DNA from: Clostridia bacterium
GTDB lineage: Bacteria > Bacillota > Clostridia > Oscillospirales > Acutalibacteraceae
NCBI GenBank assembly: GCA_900767025.1
Contig: CAAFXS010000028.1
Span: 1 to 64,000 of the forward strand
Reading direction: 5' to 3'
Length of the DNA stretch: 64,000 nt
Made by a program: the position numbers and the translations under genes. Below are positions 1 through 7,598 of this stretch, piece by piece. The first letter of the stretch is position 1. Each line of letters starts with the position of its first letter. The notes beneath the pieces are model-generated. The model searched no databases. It was not told the origin of the DNA and was given only the letters and a program-made list of their open reading frames with translations.

Positions 1-259
1 CGTGATACGCTACATTGCCGCCTGTTTTGCCAAAGCGTTTTTTCGTTGCCGTCATACGCTCATATGCTCGTTTTGCATTGCAGTTGATACCCGACACATA
101 CATTCGCTTGTCAGTTTTACTGTCATTGGAAACATACTGTAAAGCGGCATATAGGTCGCTGTCCACATACTTTTTATCTATGGTCTTGTCGGGGTTTTCC
201 GCATATCCAATCACTTCTTTGAGCCTGCTTTTGACAGGCCAGAAACCAGTGGTAGCCAT
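1..259 (-). CDS. Relaxase/mobilisation nuclease, N-terminal part, cut by window edge
   Basis: The minus-strand frame opens at the ATG at 259 and stays open for 86 codons to the window edge. It begins MATTGFWPVKSRLKEVIGYA and continues with NPDKT and a region containing YVSGINCNAKRAYERM. This N-terminus is typical of relaxases from mobilisable and conjugative elements of gut Clostridia, which nick one strand at oriT and lead it into the recipient. The ATG follows the TAA of the upstream MobC-like gene with no gap, so the two are probably translationally coupled. The catalytic histidine triad would lie further left and cannot be checked. The family call rests on the N-terminus only. Confidence 0.75.
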   Translation of the reverse strand, partial: MATTGFWPVKSRLKEVIGYAENPDKTIDKKYVDSDLYAALQYVSNDSKTDKRMYVSGINCNAKRAYERMTATKKRFGKTGGNVAYH

Positions 260-562
260 TTACACCGCCTGCCTTTCACGCTTCGGCAGTATCAGTTCTT
301 CTGTGATACTGTCAATGAGTGCGATAATTTTTTCTTCCGTGTCAGGTGAGATTTTGCCCTCACAAACAACGCAGAGCTCATCTAACTTATCGCTGAAAGA
401 GAAGAATACTTCGGGCAAAACTGTTCTTGGCATATATCCCAAAGCACGCTGGCGGAGATATTCCGACACGGAAAGCCCACACTTTTCAGCATTTAGTTCG
501 ATGACATTTTTCTCTTTTTGACTTACACGAATAAACAGATTTTTGTTCTTAACTTCATTCAT
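260..562 (-). CDS. MobC-like relaxosome accessory protein (ribbon-helix-helix type)
   Basis: A 100-residue protein beginning MNEVKNKNLFIRVSQKEK, followed by a helix pair containing CGLSVSEYLRQRALGY. This is the layout of plasmid mobilisation MobC/ribbon-helix-helix proteins, which bind oriT and help the relaxase. The reading frame extends upstream to 625, but the ATG at 562 has a good ribosome site (AGAAAGGACTG, 5-nt spacer) and starts the conserved domain. It is immediately upstream of the relaxase and shares its transcript. The function is inferred from family pattern and context. Confidence 0.75.
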   Translation of the reverse strand: MNEVKNKNLFIRVSQKEKNVIELNAEKCGLSVSEYLRQRALGYMPRTVLPEVFFSFSDKLDELCVVCEGKISPDTEEKIIALIDSITEELILPKRERQAV

Positions 563-1137
563 AACATCAGTCCTTTCTTTGATTTTTTTAGGGGATTGGG
601 GTATTCCCCAAAGAGTAATCGACACACGCTGTCGATTTGAGCGGAAACTGTCAATACAGTTTCCCTGCTCGTTACGGTATGCGACATTGTCGCTACCGTT
701 ATTTCTGTTCCTTTTGCCGTTCTACCCGAATGTCGTTTTTATATGCCTAAAGTTATAGCTTTCGCTATAACGCCCCGGAGTCCCACCGCAGCGTTGCCTT
801 GCTCATATCATCGCAAAGTCATATCCCATTCAGCCGGTCATTCAGTTGTAACCGACTTTTGGGCAACAAAAAAGCCGGTACACAAACGCATACCGACTCA
901 CCACAAAAGGATAGACTTATCCCTTGTGTTTGGGTATCACGTTAATGTAACCGACTTTGAAATCAAAGACGGGACTGTTAATTACATTTCCGTCTGCCAA
1001 CAGTACCAAGAGCGTTGACGGAAGCGGTGATATTTTCGCTTAGTATATCGCAGACCTTGTCCGACTTAATGTCGTCTTTTTAATCCAATCGTGATAAAAA
1101 ACAATATTCAGTTGTGGCTCTCCTGAGAGAGTATTTT
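563..1137. other. Gene-less leader upstream of mob genes with inverted repeats; possible oriT
   Basis: About 575 bp without a convincing gene. Perfect inverted repeats are visible at 596-611 (TTGGGG/CCCCAA), 620-634 (CGACA/TGTCG) and 643-664 (GGAAACTGT and its complement around CAAT). Short repeats just upstream of a MobC-relaxase pair are where an oriT usually lies, so this is the best candidate for one. A plus-strand open frame at 743-1018 has no ribosome site and no recognisable protein, so it was not called. The oriT assignment is inference from position and symmetry only. Confidence 0.35.
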
Positions 1138-1167
1138 ATTATACTCGACAGAACGTATGTTTGTCAA
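1138..1167 (-). promoter_or_regulatory. Sigma-A type promoter reading toward the mob genes
   Basis: On the minus strand TTGACA (1162-1167) and TATAAT (1138-1143) are separated by 18 bp. Both hexamers match the consensus. A short inverted repeat CTCTC-CTGA-GAGAG (1118-1131) lies at the expected transcription start. Transcription would run through the gene-less leader into the mobC-relaxase pair. Confidence 0.55.
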
Positions 1168-1230
1168 TACTTTCTTGAATATTTTTTCGGCAAGTGGGGA
1201 ATAATAATTTATTTGTGCGATTTTTGATAC

Positions 1231-1264
1231 AAAAAATCCCTGCAAGATTTTGAAGTCTTGCAGG
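1231..1264 (-). terminator. Rho-independent terminator of the cargo operon
   Basis: A perfect 9-bp stem (1239-1247 with 1256-1264) is followed, in minus-strand direction, by a T6 run (1231-1236). It sits 22 bp after the stop codon of the last cargo gene. Confidence 0.85.
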
Positions 1265-1285
1265 TTGTTTAATTGGTTTCTTAAA

Positions 1286-2002
1286 TTACTTGGATTTATC
1301 TTTTGCTAAAAACACATTATGAAGCTGTTCCATAAGCATCTCATCTTCAATACCGAACATAACACTGTCGTTGGCGCAACAACCCATAAGTAACTGCCCC
1401 AATCTCAAATCAGGGTATGTTTCCCAAGCTTTTTTTACTTGATGCAACACAGCAGGCATTCGCCCTTTGTCCCTTTTGGAATAGATATGTAAATATTCTC
1501 TGCGGCTCAAATATCTAAGATACCCAACACGAAAATCATCATCGTTTGCTAATAACATATTGCTTAGGTTTAAACTTTTTTGATGTGGCTCAACTAAATA
1601 ATTATCTTTTTCATAATAAATATCAACAGTAATTGAATCATTTGCGATTTCTTTTATTATTCCAACAGTGTCTTCCCCAACGATTTTAACAATGCTTCCT
1701 ATACCTATCTTATCGTTATATGTATCTCCTTGTAAATCATCTTGCGATATCACTACAATTTCCACACAAGAAAGCAATACTAAATTTTCGCTTTTCCCTT
1801 CGGCAGAATACTCAAAATCATTGATTTTATAAAACTCACTTTCAATGATCCCTATACCATAAACGGTTAAATCATTATACGAGTCAGGTACATCTTTTAT
1901 TGTAATAAAATTTTTATACTGTAACGTTTCCTTATGACAAATTGAAATACGGTCAGTAGCAGACAATCGTTCTCGTAATTCTCTAAATTTTATTTTCAAC
2001 AT
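1286..2002 (-). CDS. Hypothetical protein with C-terminal YPDLRLGQLL motif
   Basis: 238 residues, not assignable to a named function. Residues about 175-230 contain RMPAVLHQVKKAWETYPDLR followed by LGQLL and, near the end, FGIEDEMLMEQL. The pattern 'pDLRLGQLi ... fyiEDdeLie.L' recurs in small proteins of phages and Firmicutes, so this half looks like a domain of that kind appended to a unique N-terminal half. The middle section (IGIGSIVKIVGEDTVGIIKE) looks like a small beta-barrel, but that is weak. It is the last gene of the cargo operon and overlaps the upstream gene by 20 bp, suggesting coupled translation. There are no membrane segments or signal peptide. Confidence 0.75.
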   Translation of the reverse strand: MLKIKFRELRERLSATDRISICHKETLQYKNFITIKDVPDSYNDLTVYGIGIIESEFYKINDFEYSAEGKSENLVLLSCVEIVVISQDDLQGDTYNDKIGIGSIVKIVGEDTVGIIKEIANDSITVDIYYEKDNYLVEPHQKSLNLSNMLLANDDDFRVGYLRYLSRREYLHIYSKRDKGRMPAVLHQVKKAWETYPDLRLGQLLMGCCANDSVMFGIEDEMLMEQLHNVFLAKDKSK

Positions 2003-2462
2003 TTCTTTTCTTCCTTTTAGCTTTATTTTTAGTCCCTATTTTAGCGCTCAAATTCATTGCCGGAAGTATCTCAAAACTTTCATTAATTAGATCAACTTTT
2101 ATTGGATAACTAAAACCCACACAACAGCTCCACATTATTTCCTGCTCCAAATGTTCCTGATTGGATAAATCGTAAAGAAAAATCTGCATTTTTAACAATG
2201 TAAAAGCTGAGTTGGTAAAATCACCTTCTTCGTAATATTGGGTAGAATTACAAAAGTCAAAAGGCATTCTTAAAGTTACAAGAATAGTTTTTAGATCATC
2301 CCCGCATTCAAAATCAGATATTGTTTTCTCCCAATAGCAATATCTCGATCTAAGAAATCCACCATTATAATCCATAGAGTGAATTGTATATTCAAACAAC
2401 TTATCCGCATTGCCTTTTGCTAAAATAGAAGATACTTTCTTTAATAATTCATACAATGTCAA
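1983..2462 (-). CDS. Hypothetical protein
   Basis: 159 residues, not recognised. The start is a TTG at 2462, seven bases after GAGGTG. The protein is probably cytoplasmic, begins with a helix (LYELLKKVSSILAKG) and ends in a basic tail (KNKAKRKKRN). Its 3' end overlaps the next gene by 20 bp. It is AT-rich, like the rest of the cargo operon and unlike the chromosome beyond 9 kb. Confidence 0.7.
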   Translation of the reverse strand: MTLYELLKKVSSILAKGNADKLFEYTIHSMDYNGGFLRSRYCYWEKTISDFECGDDLKTILVTLRMPFDFCNSTQYYEEGDFTNSAFTLLKMQIFLYDLSNQEHLEQEIMWSCCVGFSYPIKVDLINESFEILPAMNLSAKIGTKNKAKRKKRNVENKI

Positions 2463-2494
2463 AACAAATCACCTCGCCAATTAATTAAAAATTG

Positions 2495-3532
2495 TCACCA
2501 TAAAATATCATTGATTTGCTTTGCGTTTTTTGCGCTCTGTTCAGCAACGGTTGACTTTTCGCAGATAATAGCATACTCGACAGATGTTCTCAGCACGAGT
2601 TTTTCCTGCGCTTCATCTTTATACCCATCCATATAGTCACTCATTGCATCTATAGCACGACAAAAAGCACATTGCTTTTCGTTTTCAATATTCATTTCAG
2701 GCATTTCAACCTCAAGATATATTGGATTGCAATGTTGATGCGACCAATAGCCTTTTTCTGTTAAAAAATACACCGTAATAGCTGTATCGGAAAAATCAAC
2801 ATAGAGTCCGTTATTTACTCTTTCCAAAAAGGAATTCCACTCATCCATAGTAGTTTCGATAATTCCATATTCTCCGGTAGGAATATATCTAACCGGAAGA
2901 CCTTCGTGATGAACATAGGGCAATGCTAAAAATTGATATTCAAATCGATCTTTACGAAACTCATCACCCTTGTCCGATTCGTTATCGTCTAATTCATTAG
3001 ACCACAAATTTGTAATATTAGCGTTTTCATCCAAATATAAACAAGCAGTAGCTTCTCCGCTATATTCAACCAATTTTTCTTGTTTTTCTGTTGAAATATT
3101 TGGATTTAAACGATAACTTGATTTAACCAAAGGGATGGTGTCACCGTCAATAATTCTATGCTTTTCTATTACGCATCGAGTTTTTTCTTTAATTATATAA
3201 TTCTTGGCATAAGTAAATGCTGTTTCATATTTTTTAAAATATCCACAGGCATAATGATCTTCGCTATCAAACACGACATAGAGCGTTTCATTACACAAAT
3301 CATATTCAAACTGTTTCATTACTTTTTCTTCATAGGCTATTCGTTCACCGATTTGGAATCTTAAATCAACATTATCGGTTTTAATTGCCAATTCAGCCAA
3401 GGCAGAAAGTCGCTCTTGACGAGTAGTGTTAGGCTTGTTCCAAATCAATGTTGCTTGCTGAAAATCCGACAATTGAAATCCTATTTCCTCATATCTGTTT
3501 CGTGTATAATTTGAATCAATTATCTCAAGCAT
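2495..3532 (-). CDS. Hypothetical protein, 345 residues
   Basis: The largest cargo protein and not recognised. It is acidic, soluble and without signal peptide or membrane segments. An N-terminal helical stretch of about 70 residues is followed by a mixed alpha/beta body with many aromatic residues. A CAFC pair lies near residue 288, too isolated to call a zinc site. Its ATG overlaps the end of the upstream P-loop gene almost exactly (TGA at 3534-3536, ATG at 3532), implying coupled translation and possibly a shared complex. Confidence 0.7.
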   Translation of the reverse strand: MLEIIDSNYTRNRYEEIGFQLSDFQQATLIWNKPNTTRQERLSALAELAIKTDNVDLRFQIGERIAYEEKVMKQFEYDLCNETLYVVFDSEDHYACGYFKKYETAFTYAKNYIIKEKTRCVIEKHRIIDGDTIPLVKSSYRLNPNISTEKQEKLVEYSGEATACLYLDENANITNLWSNELDDNESDKGDEFRKDRFEYQFLALPYVHHEGLPVRYIPTGEYGIIETTMDEWNSFLERVNNGLYVDFSDTAITVYFLTEKGYWSHQHCNPIYLEVEMPEMNIENEKQCAFCRAIDAMSDYMDGYKDEAQEKLVLRTSVEYAIICEKSTVAEQSAKNAKQINDILW

Positions 3533-3533
3533 C

Positions 3534-4031
3534 TCACATACCCCCTTCGAAACTTATAACATCCGATAGATATTCGTTTGTTTTAAGTTCAATTTTTTTA
3601 CATCCCTTTTGTTGCTTAAACATTCCGATCCAATAATCCCAATCACTTATAAACACATCAATAAAATCCCTCGTGTTTCCACGTTTTAAATATCTGTTTC
3701 GATATTCTTCCTTTAATTCATAAGATGGGAAAACAAGCGTAAATGGTATTTCATCACACTCAAGCCAATTCATTATTTGAATATCAGTTGGAATTACAAT
3801 TATTTTGTTGGGTTCGGATTTATAGAGGGATATTAATTTATCGTAATAACCATATCTCCAACAAATATTTAAAATCAGTTCGGGAGCTGCTTTAATGCTT
3901 TCGTCATTATATTTGTTGTTGAGTTCACTTAAATTAGAATATTTGTAGGGCATAACGTGTAGATCAATGACATTATGATGTGTTTTTGCAAAAGTTGTTT
4001 TGCCTACACCTGAATAACCTGCAACTATCAT
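3534..4031 (-). CDS. Small P-loop NTPase/kinase-like protein
   Basis: 165 residues opening directly with a Walker A motif, GYSGVGKTT (residues 5-13), preceded by a short hydrophobic strand. This is the layout of small P-loop kinases. A second strand, KIIVIPTD near residue 75, resembles the one that follows in nucleotide and polynucleotide kinases. The C-terminal third is helical and contains RNRYLKRGNTRDF, which could act as a lid. The ribosome site GGAAGG lies 7 nt before the ATG. It is adjacent to a second P-loop protein in the same operon. The substrate is unknown. Confidence 0.75.
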   Translation of the reverse strand: MIVAGYSGVGKTTFAKTHHNVIDLHVMPYKYSNLSELNNKYNDESIKAAPELILNICWRYGYYDKLISLYKSEPNKIIVIPTDIQIMNWLECDEIPFTLVFPSYELKEEYRNRYLKRGNTRDFIDVFISDWDYWIGMFKQQKGCKKIELKTNEYLSDVISFEGGM

Positions 4032-4057
4032 TTTGTCGCCTTCCGCTTTATTTCATA

Positions 4058-4966
4058 TTATTTTTCTTCCTCAAGTAAGCTTTCAGGCTCGTTTTTTATT
4101 CGATACCAAGTTCGTAGTTCTTTTTCTGTTAAGTCTGCTTCTATGACAAGGGGAATTTTTTGTTTCATAACTTTTAAATATAATGTGTCAATCATAGTGC
4201 AATTTCCGCAGGTTCGTGGTCCTAACACACCAAACGTTCCAATTCTCGGTGGGTAATCCCATCCGCTGTCAAAAGCTTCTTGTGCTGTGCAGTAAATCTT
4301 TGCCCCACAGGACTCACAATAATGCCAAAACGGTCGATCATTCATACTTTTCAGCAAGTCCGACTTGGCTTTTATTTTTTCATCTTCTTTGCGCAGTTTT
4401 TCGGTTTCTTCAAGAAGTTCTTTTCGAGCCGGTTCAATAATTTCAGGTTTAGGTTCATCCATTCTTAACCTGATAACATCGTCGACAACCTCGTAAATGG
4501 AATCAAAGCCTTCGATTGGATTTGGAAATTCTATTTGTTCAGCTTCAGTTTTAAGTCGCTGAAAAGAATGTGCCAATTTTCTTTCCGTAACATATGTTTC
4601 CCAAACCGACGCACTGGGGCACATCACGTAAACTTCAATAGTAATATCTTTAAATGTGTTTCTGATAACATCTATGTATCCAATTCTGCGTTTTGCTTTG
4701 TATAAAGTCTGTTCGACAACTACGTTTTTGCCATTTTGTAAGGTATCAATAATATCTACCAATAGATTTTCATTTGCTTTGTACAAGCACTTGAATTCCT
4801 GTCCAAACGGGATGTGCTCACCAAATCCAGCCTCTTTATAGGCGGCTTGTTGATAGTCATACACATTCAATATTACCGTATCTCTATTGTTAGAAAAATG
4901 ATTTTGAATAAATGTTGTTTTGCCTGACGCTGTAGCGCCTATAACAAAAGTAACTGTTCTTTTCAT
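4058..4966 (-). CDS. Zeta-toxin/polynucleotide-kinase-like P-loop protein with C-terminal zinc ribbon
   Basis: 302 residues. Residues 10-18 are a Walker A motif, GATASGKTT. The strand NVVVEQTLYKAKRR (about 81-94) matches the second strand and basic lead-in of AAA_33/zeta-type kinases. After a charged coiled-coil linker (about 180-205) comes a putative zinc ribbon with Cys at about 217, 220, 253 and 256 (CESCG...CGNC). Such kinases phosphorylate nucleotides, RNA/DNA ends or UDP-sugars; nothing here says which. The ribosome site is AAAAGGAG. No antitoxin-like gene is adjacent, so a toxin role is not supported. Confidence 0.75.
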   Translation of the reverse strand: MKRTVTFVIGATASGKTTFIQNHFSNNRDTVILNVYDYQQAAYKEAGFGEHIPFGQEFKCLYKANENLLVDIIDTLQNGKNVVVEQTLYKAKRRIGYIDVIRNTFKDITIEVYVMCPSASVWETYVTERKLAHSFQRLKTEAEQIEFPNPIEGFDSIYEVVDDVIRLRMDEPKPEIIEPARKELLEETEKLRKEDEKIKAKSDLLKSMNDRPFWHYCESCGAKIYCTAQEAFDSGWDYPPRIGTFGVLGPRTCGNCTMIDTLYLKVMKQKIPLVIEADLTEKELRTWYRIKNEPESLLEEEK

Positions 4967-4980
4967 AAAATTGCTCCTTT

Positions 4981-5448
4981 TTACTTGCTTGTTATCTCCT
5001 TTATAAAGTCATCTATATGTTCTTGCCAAGAACAATAAATTTCAACCGGACTTTCATATTTGGAAATGTATTTATTGAAAATAGGGAAATGAATATCTTT
5101 AATAAGTAAATGATTTCCACAGCCAGTATAAATATGTTTCCATCCAATTGCGACTCTTGTTATGTTACCGTTCTTTTCGTCGTCATTTGTAAATAAAACA
5201 ATCTCTCCATCGGTTTTTTCATCACGCATAGGACCATTCCAAAAACATCCTTCCAATGCAGAAAATTTACTTTTTATGTCGGAATAAGTAAATTTATCAC
5301 CATAAAATAGAGTAAAGCATTCACCGTTTTCTTTGACAAATTCCATTAAACGAGGGGCGCCCATTGCACCGGGCTCAGCAATTGTGTATATAACAACATC
5401 CTCAAATAATTCAGCCGATATTTTTTCAATCTCCTTAAATTTTGGCAT
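4981..5448 (-). CDS. Hypothetical protein
   Basis: 155 residues, not recognised. The frame opens further upstream at a GTG (5472), but the ATG at 5448 is preceded by TTGGAGG with an 8-nt spacer and is the better start. The sequence is rich in aromatic residues, with PGAMGAPRLMEFV near the N-terminus and GCGNHLLI near residue 115. There is no signal peptide or membrane segment. It lies between a Cys-rich small protein and the zeta-like kinase. Confidence 0.65.
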   Translation of the reverse strand: MPKFKEIEKISAELFEDVVIYTIAEPGAMGAPRLMEFVKENGECFTLFYGDKFTYSDIKSKFSALEGCFWNGPMRDEKTDGEIVLFTNDDEKNGNITRVAIGWKHIYTGCGNHLLIKDIHFPIFNKYISKYESPVEIYCSWQEHIDDFIKEITSK

Positions 5449-5468
5449 TTCTATATCCTCCAATTTTT

Positions 5469-5672
5469 TCACTCGTTATTTTGTTTATCTGTGATATGTA
5501 ATTCTTTACTTAGATCTTTTAATCGTTCCAACCGTTTTTTATCACTATGCAAACGATTATCTCGACAATAATCACAACCACCGTGATTACGGCACATTTT
5601 GCAATATGCTTTTACGCCACGATACTGTTTTCTACGCTCTTTTCCGTGTTTTATTCCTTTATCAAGACTCAT
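5469..5672 (-). CDS. Small Cys-rich protein, putative zinc binder
   Basis: 67 residues with CKMCRNHGGCDYCRDNRLH in the centre. Two CxxC pairs around an HG turn suggest a single structural zinc site. Similar 'MSLDK..HGKE.R..Y.G.K' small proteins with CxNHGxCxxC occur in phages and Firmicutes genomes, with no known function. It is highly basic outside the Cys cluster, so nucleic-acid binding is plausible but unproven. Confidence 0.7.
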   Translation of the reverse strand: MSLDKGIKHGKERRKQYRGVKAYCKMCRNHGGCDYCRDNRLHSDKKRLERLKDLSKELHITDKQNNE

Positions 5673-5673
5673 T

Positions 5674-6240
5674 TTACTGTTCTCCCTCTGTCAACTTATC
5701 TATGTAACGCATTGCTTGTTGTAAATCGATTTTTCCTAACAACAGGGAGAAAATTGCAGGACTTAGTTTATTTAACAAATCCGGGCAATAGGCTGTAATA
5801 TAATCTTCTGTCTCTAATGGAGCAAGTTTATAAAAATCATAATTTATGATGGTAGTTAAAGTAATATCAAAACAATCATTTTCTGTAATGAAAATTCGTG
5901 GTGTATATAATGTACTTGGAACATACAATGATCCACCTGCTCCATCGGTGGAGCACATCCATACTGTTGCATTTATGTGATTCAAAAGTCGTATAACTGA
6001 GGGGAGATTTTCTTGATATTCTTTGCACCAATTAGCCGCATTTTGATTGAAATAGGTTTTTACCTCCATACAGTCTTGATAAAAGTACACACAGGATTCC
6101 AATATTCTATCAGGGCAATTATCGCAATTCTTAAATATCATAGTGAATCGAGGGATACTGTCACAAAAATCAGTTTCAAAACGAATAAAATGTGATTTTA
6201 AATATGTAGATAATCTAATTTGTGCATCCGTTCTGGTCAT
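5674..6240 (-). CDS. Hypothetical protein
   Basis: 188 residues beginning MTRTDAQIRLSTYLKSHF. The frame extends upstream to 6411, but that part overlaps the HAD gene. The ATG at 6240 has AAGGAGG six bases before it and was chosen. A small Cys cluster (NCDNC near residue 35 and CVYFYQDC) could bind metal. The protein is not recognised. It overlaps the HAD phosphatase gene by 26 bp. Confidence 0.65.
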   Translation of the reverse strand: MTRTDAQIRLSTYLKSHFIRFETDFCDSIPRFTMIFKNCDNCPDRILESCVYFYQDCMEVKTYFNQNAANWCKEYQENLPSVIRLLNHINATVWMCSTDGAGGSLYVPSTLYTPRIFITENDCFDITLTTIINYDFYKLAPLETEDYITAYCPDLLNKLSPAIFSLLLGKIDLQQAMRYIDKLTEGEQ

Positions 6241-6574
6241 ATGGAACCTCCTTGTTGATATAGTTTGGGTGTATTGATTTATCGTCAATATAGTAATCAC
6301 AACAAATTTTACGAGAATTACTGCCATACAACTCAATGTATTCTTGCAAATTATCGTTGATAGCATCGAAACATAACCCTTGTTGCTCACACCATTTAAC
6401 GGCTGTTTCAAGAGCTTGTCCGGTGCGACAAGTCCAAAGAATGAGTTTATTCCCCCTATTACTCCAATTTTTCAAAAACCTAATAAGTTCTGTATTTGGT
6501 TCGCCAACTTCAGGCCATCTGCCAAAACTGAGCGTGCCATCAAAATCAACGGCTATGGTTTTATGATTTTTCAT
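6215..6574 (-). CDS. HAD-superfamily phosphatase (short, capless)
   Basis: 119 residues from the ATG at 6574, chosen because AAAGGGG lies just upstream and the domain begins there. Motif I is VDFDGT (D10 nucleophile, D12 acid/base), motif II is WTCRTG near residue 47, and the late acidic motif is CDYYIDDKS near residue 95. There is no cap domain, so the active site should be open to macromolecular or bulky substrates, as in polynucleotide 3'-phosphatases and some deoxynucleotidases. Its place beside two P-loop kinases and an EEP-fold protein suggests nucleic-acid end processing. That role is inference. Confidence 0.85.
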   Translation of the reverse strand: MKNHKTIAVDFDGTLSFGRWPEVGEPNTELIRFLKNWSNRGNKLILWTCRTGQALETAVKWCEQQGLCFDAINDNLQEYIELYGSNSRKICCDYYIDDKSIHPNYINKEVPYDQNGCTN

Positions 6575-6585
6575 TTCAATCCCCT

Positions 6586-7323
6586 TTAAGCGCATTTTAT
6601 ATTGGCAATAATACAACTGTGATCGGGAATTCCTATTATTTCTGTATTGCTAAAAACATCATCATACACAGCAGTTTCTACTATTATTTTTTCACCTGTA
6701 GCAATATGATCTATTTTCATATAGCCACGATAACTGTTACCTTCCATTGGATACAAAATAATATTTTTATTTTTAAGATCATTCACAACCATTTGATAGT
6801 TAAAATATTGTCTTGGTCTATTGCGATATCCGTTAATATCGTTACTTATTACTCCGTGATTAAAGTCGCCGGTTAAGACAAGATGAGATTTATCTGACAG
6901 GTTTTCAACATAACTTAACACTTTATTCCACTGTCTATTTCTATCTTTAAAATCCGCATCATTACCGCCCGCAACTAAGAGCCGAACTGTGATTAAGTCA
7001 ATATATTCGTTTCCTTTTTCTACACGCAAGTGCAACATATGAGGTTCTGTCATTTCCCCTATGGTTTTAACAACATATTCCCTTTTTATTTCACAAAGAA
7101 TACCTCTGCCTTTTGCATCTAAGGATATAAAGCTATTGTATCCTGAATCTTCAAACACTTTTAAATAAGCCTTATTATCGCAATCCATAAATTCAACATT
7201 GGTGTATACATCCGTGTCCGAAAAAGATAATTGTCTCTTGGCAATATCTTCTGAAATTAAGTAATCTTCTTTACATTTACCTCGTTCAATCCGAAGGTTC
7301 AAAGACGTTTCAATAATTTTCAT
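6586..7323 (-). CDS. Endonuclease/exonuclease/phosphatase (EEP) family protein
   Basis: 245 residues. The C-terminal half carries the EEP/DNase I signature: LTGDFNHG (D153, N155), KIDHIATG (D205, H206) and IPDHSCI (D234, H235). These are the metal-binding and catalytic residues of Mg2+-dependent nucleases and phosphatases. The N-terminal strands fit the fold, but the usual metal-binding Glu near residue 40-70 is not obvious. It is the first large gene of the cargo operon, preceded by AAGGAG. The substrate could be DNA, RNA or a phosphoester. Confidence 0.8.
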   Translation of the reverse strand: MKIIETSLNLRIERGKCKEDYLISEDIAKRQLSFSDTDVYTNVEFMDCDNKAYLKVFEDSGYNSFISLDAKGRGILCEIKREYVVKTIGEMTEPHMLHLRVEKGNEYIDLITVRLLVAGGNDADFKDRNRQWNKVLSYVENLSDKSHLVLTGDFNHGVISNDINGYRNRPRQYFNYQMVVNDLKNKNIILYPMEGNSYRGYMKIDHIATGEKIIVETAVYDDVFSNTEIIGIPDHSCIIANIKCA

Positions 7324-7393
7324 TTTATTTTCTCCTTGTATTTTTATTATGTTTCTATGGTTACGCAGGAGAGAGGTATCCCCCCTGCTAACT

Positions 7394-7483
7394 TCAATCG
7401 GGTATCCTGTCCATCAACTCTTCTTCGAGTTCTTCTGTTGAGAGATTAGGATATAACATTTCTACAGCATCTTCCCAAGACAT
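7394..7483 (-). CDS. Small acidic 29-residue protein at the head of the cargo operon
   Basis: A 29-codon frame beginning MSWEDAVEMLYPNLSTEEL and ending in RIPD, with the ribosome site GAGGTG seven bases before its ATG. It is the first frame after the consensus promoter at 7544-7572. It could be a real small protein or a leader peptide: a weak GC hairpin (about 7362-7385) lies between its stop and the next gene. No homologue is recognised. Confidence 0.5.
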   Translation of the reverse strand: MSWEDAVEMLYPNLSTEELEEELMDRIPD

Positions 7484-7510
7484 TATTTTTCACCTCGCTT
7501 CATTGCGTTT

Positions 7511-7595
7511 AAAACCAAAATATAAATACATTGGTTTTTACTTATTATACTTGCAAACCTACACTTTGTCAAGAGAAATAAGAATATTTTGGTTT
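7511..7595. promoter_or_regulatory. TTGGTTT half-sites flanking the cargo promoter (putative operators)
   Basis: AAAACCAA (7511-7518) and TTGGTTTT (7531-7538) form an 8-bp inverted repeat with a 12-bp gap at the expected transcription start of the minus-strand promoter. A third copy, TTGGTTT (about 7589-7595), lies upstream of the -35 box. Three matching half-sites around a perfect promoter suggest a repressor. No repressor gene is visible nearby. Confidence 0.4.
7544..7572 (-). promoter_or_regulatory. Consensus promoter of the cargo operon
   Basis: On the minus strand TTGACA (7567-7572) and TATAAT (7544-7549) are exactly 17 bp apart, a perfect sigma-A promoter. It lies 61 bp upstream of the 29-residue gene and should drive the whole operon down to the terminator at 1231-1264. 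Confidence 0.8.
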
Positions 7596-7598
7596 CTA

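Noticed and set aside
743..1018. 91-codon plus-strand open frame in the mob leader
   Set aside because: No ribosome site, odd composition, no recognisable protein, and it lies opposite the direction of the element's other genes there.
4058..4966. Zeta-type toxin of a toxin-antitoxin system
   Set aside because: The P-loop resembles zeta kinases, but no epsilon-like antitoxin is adjacent and the C-terminal zinc ribbon is not a toxin feature.
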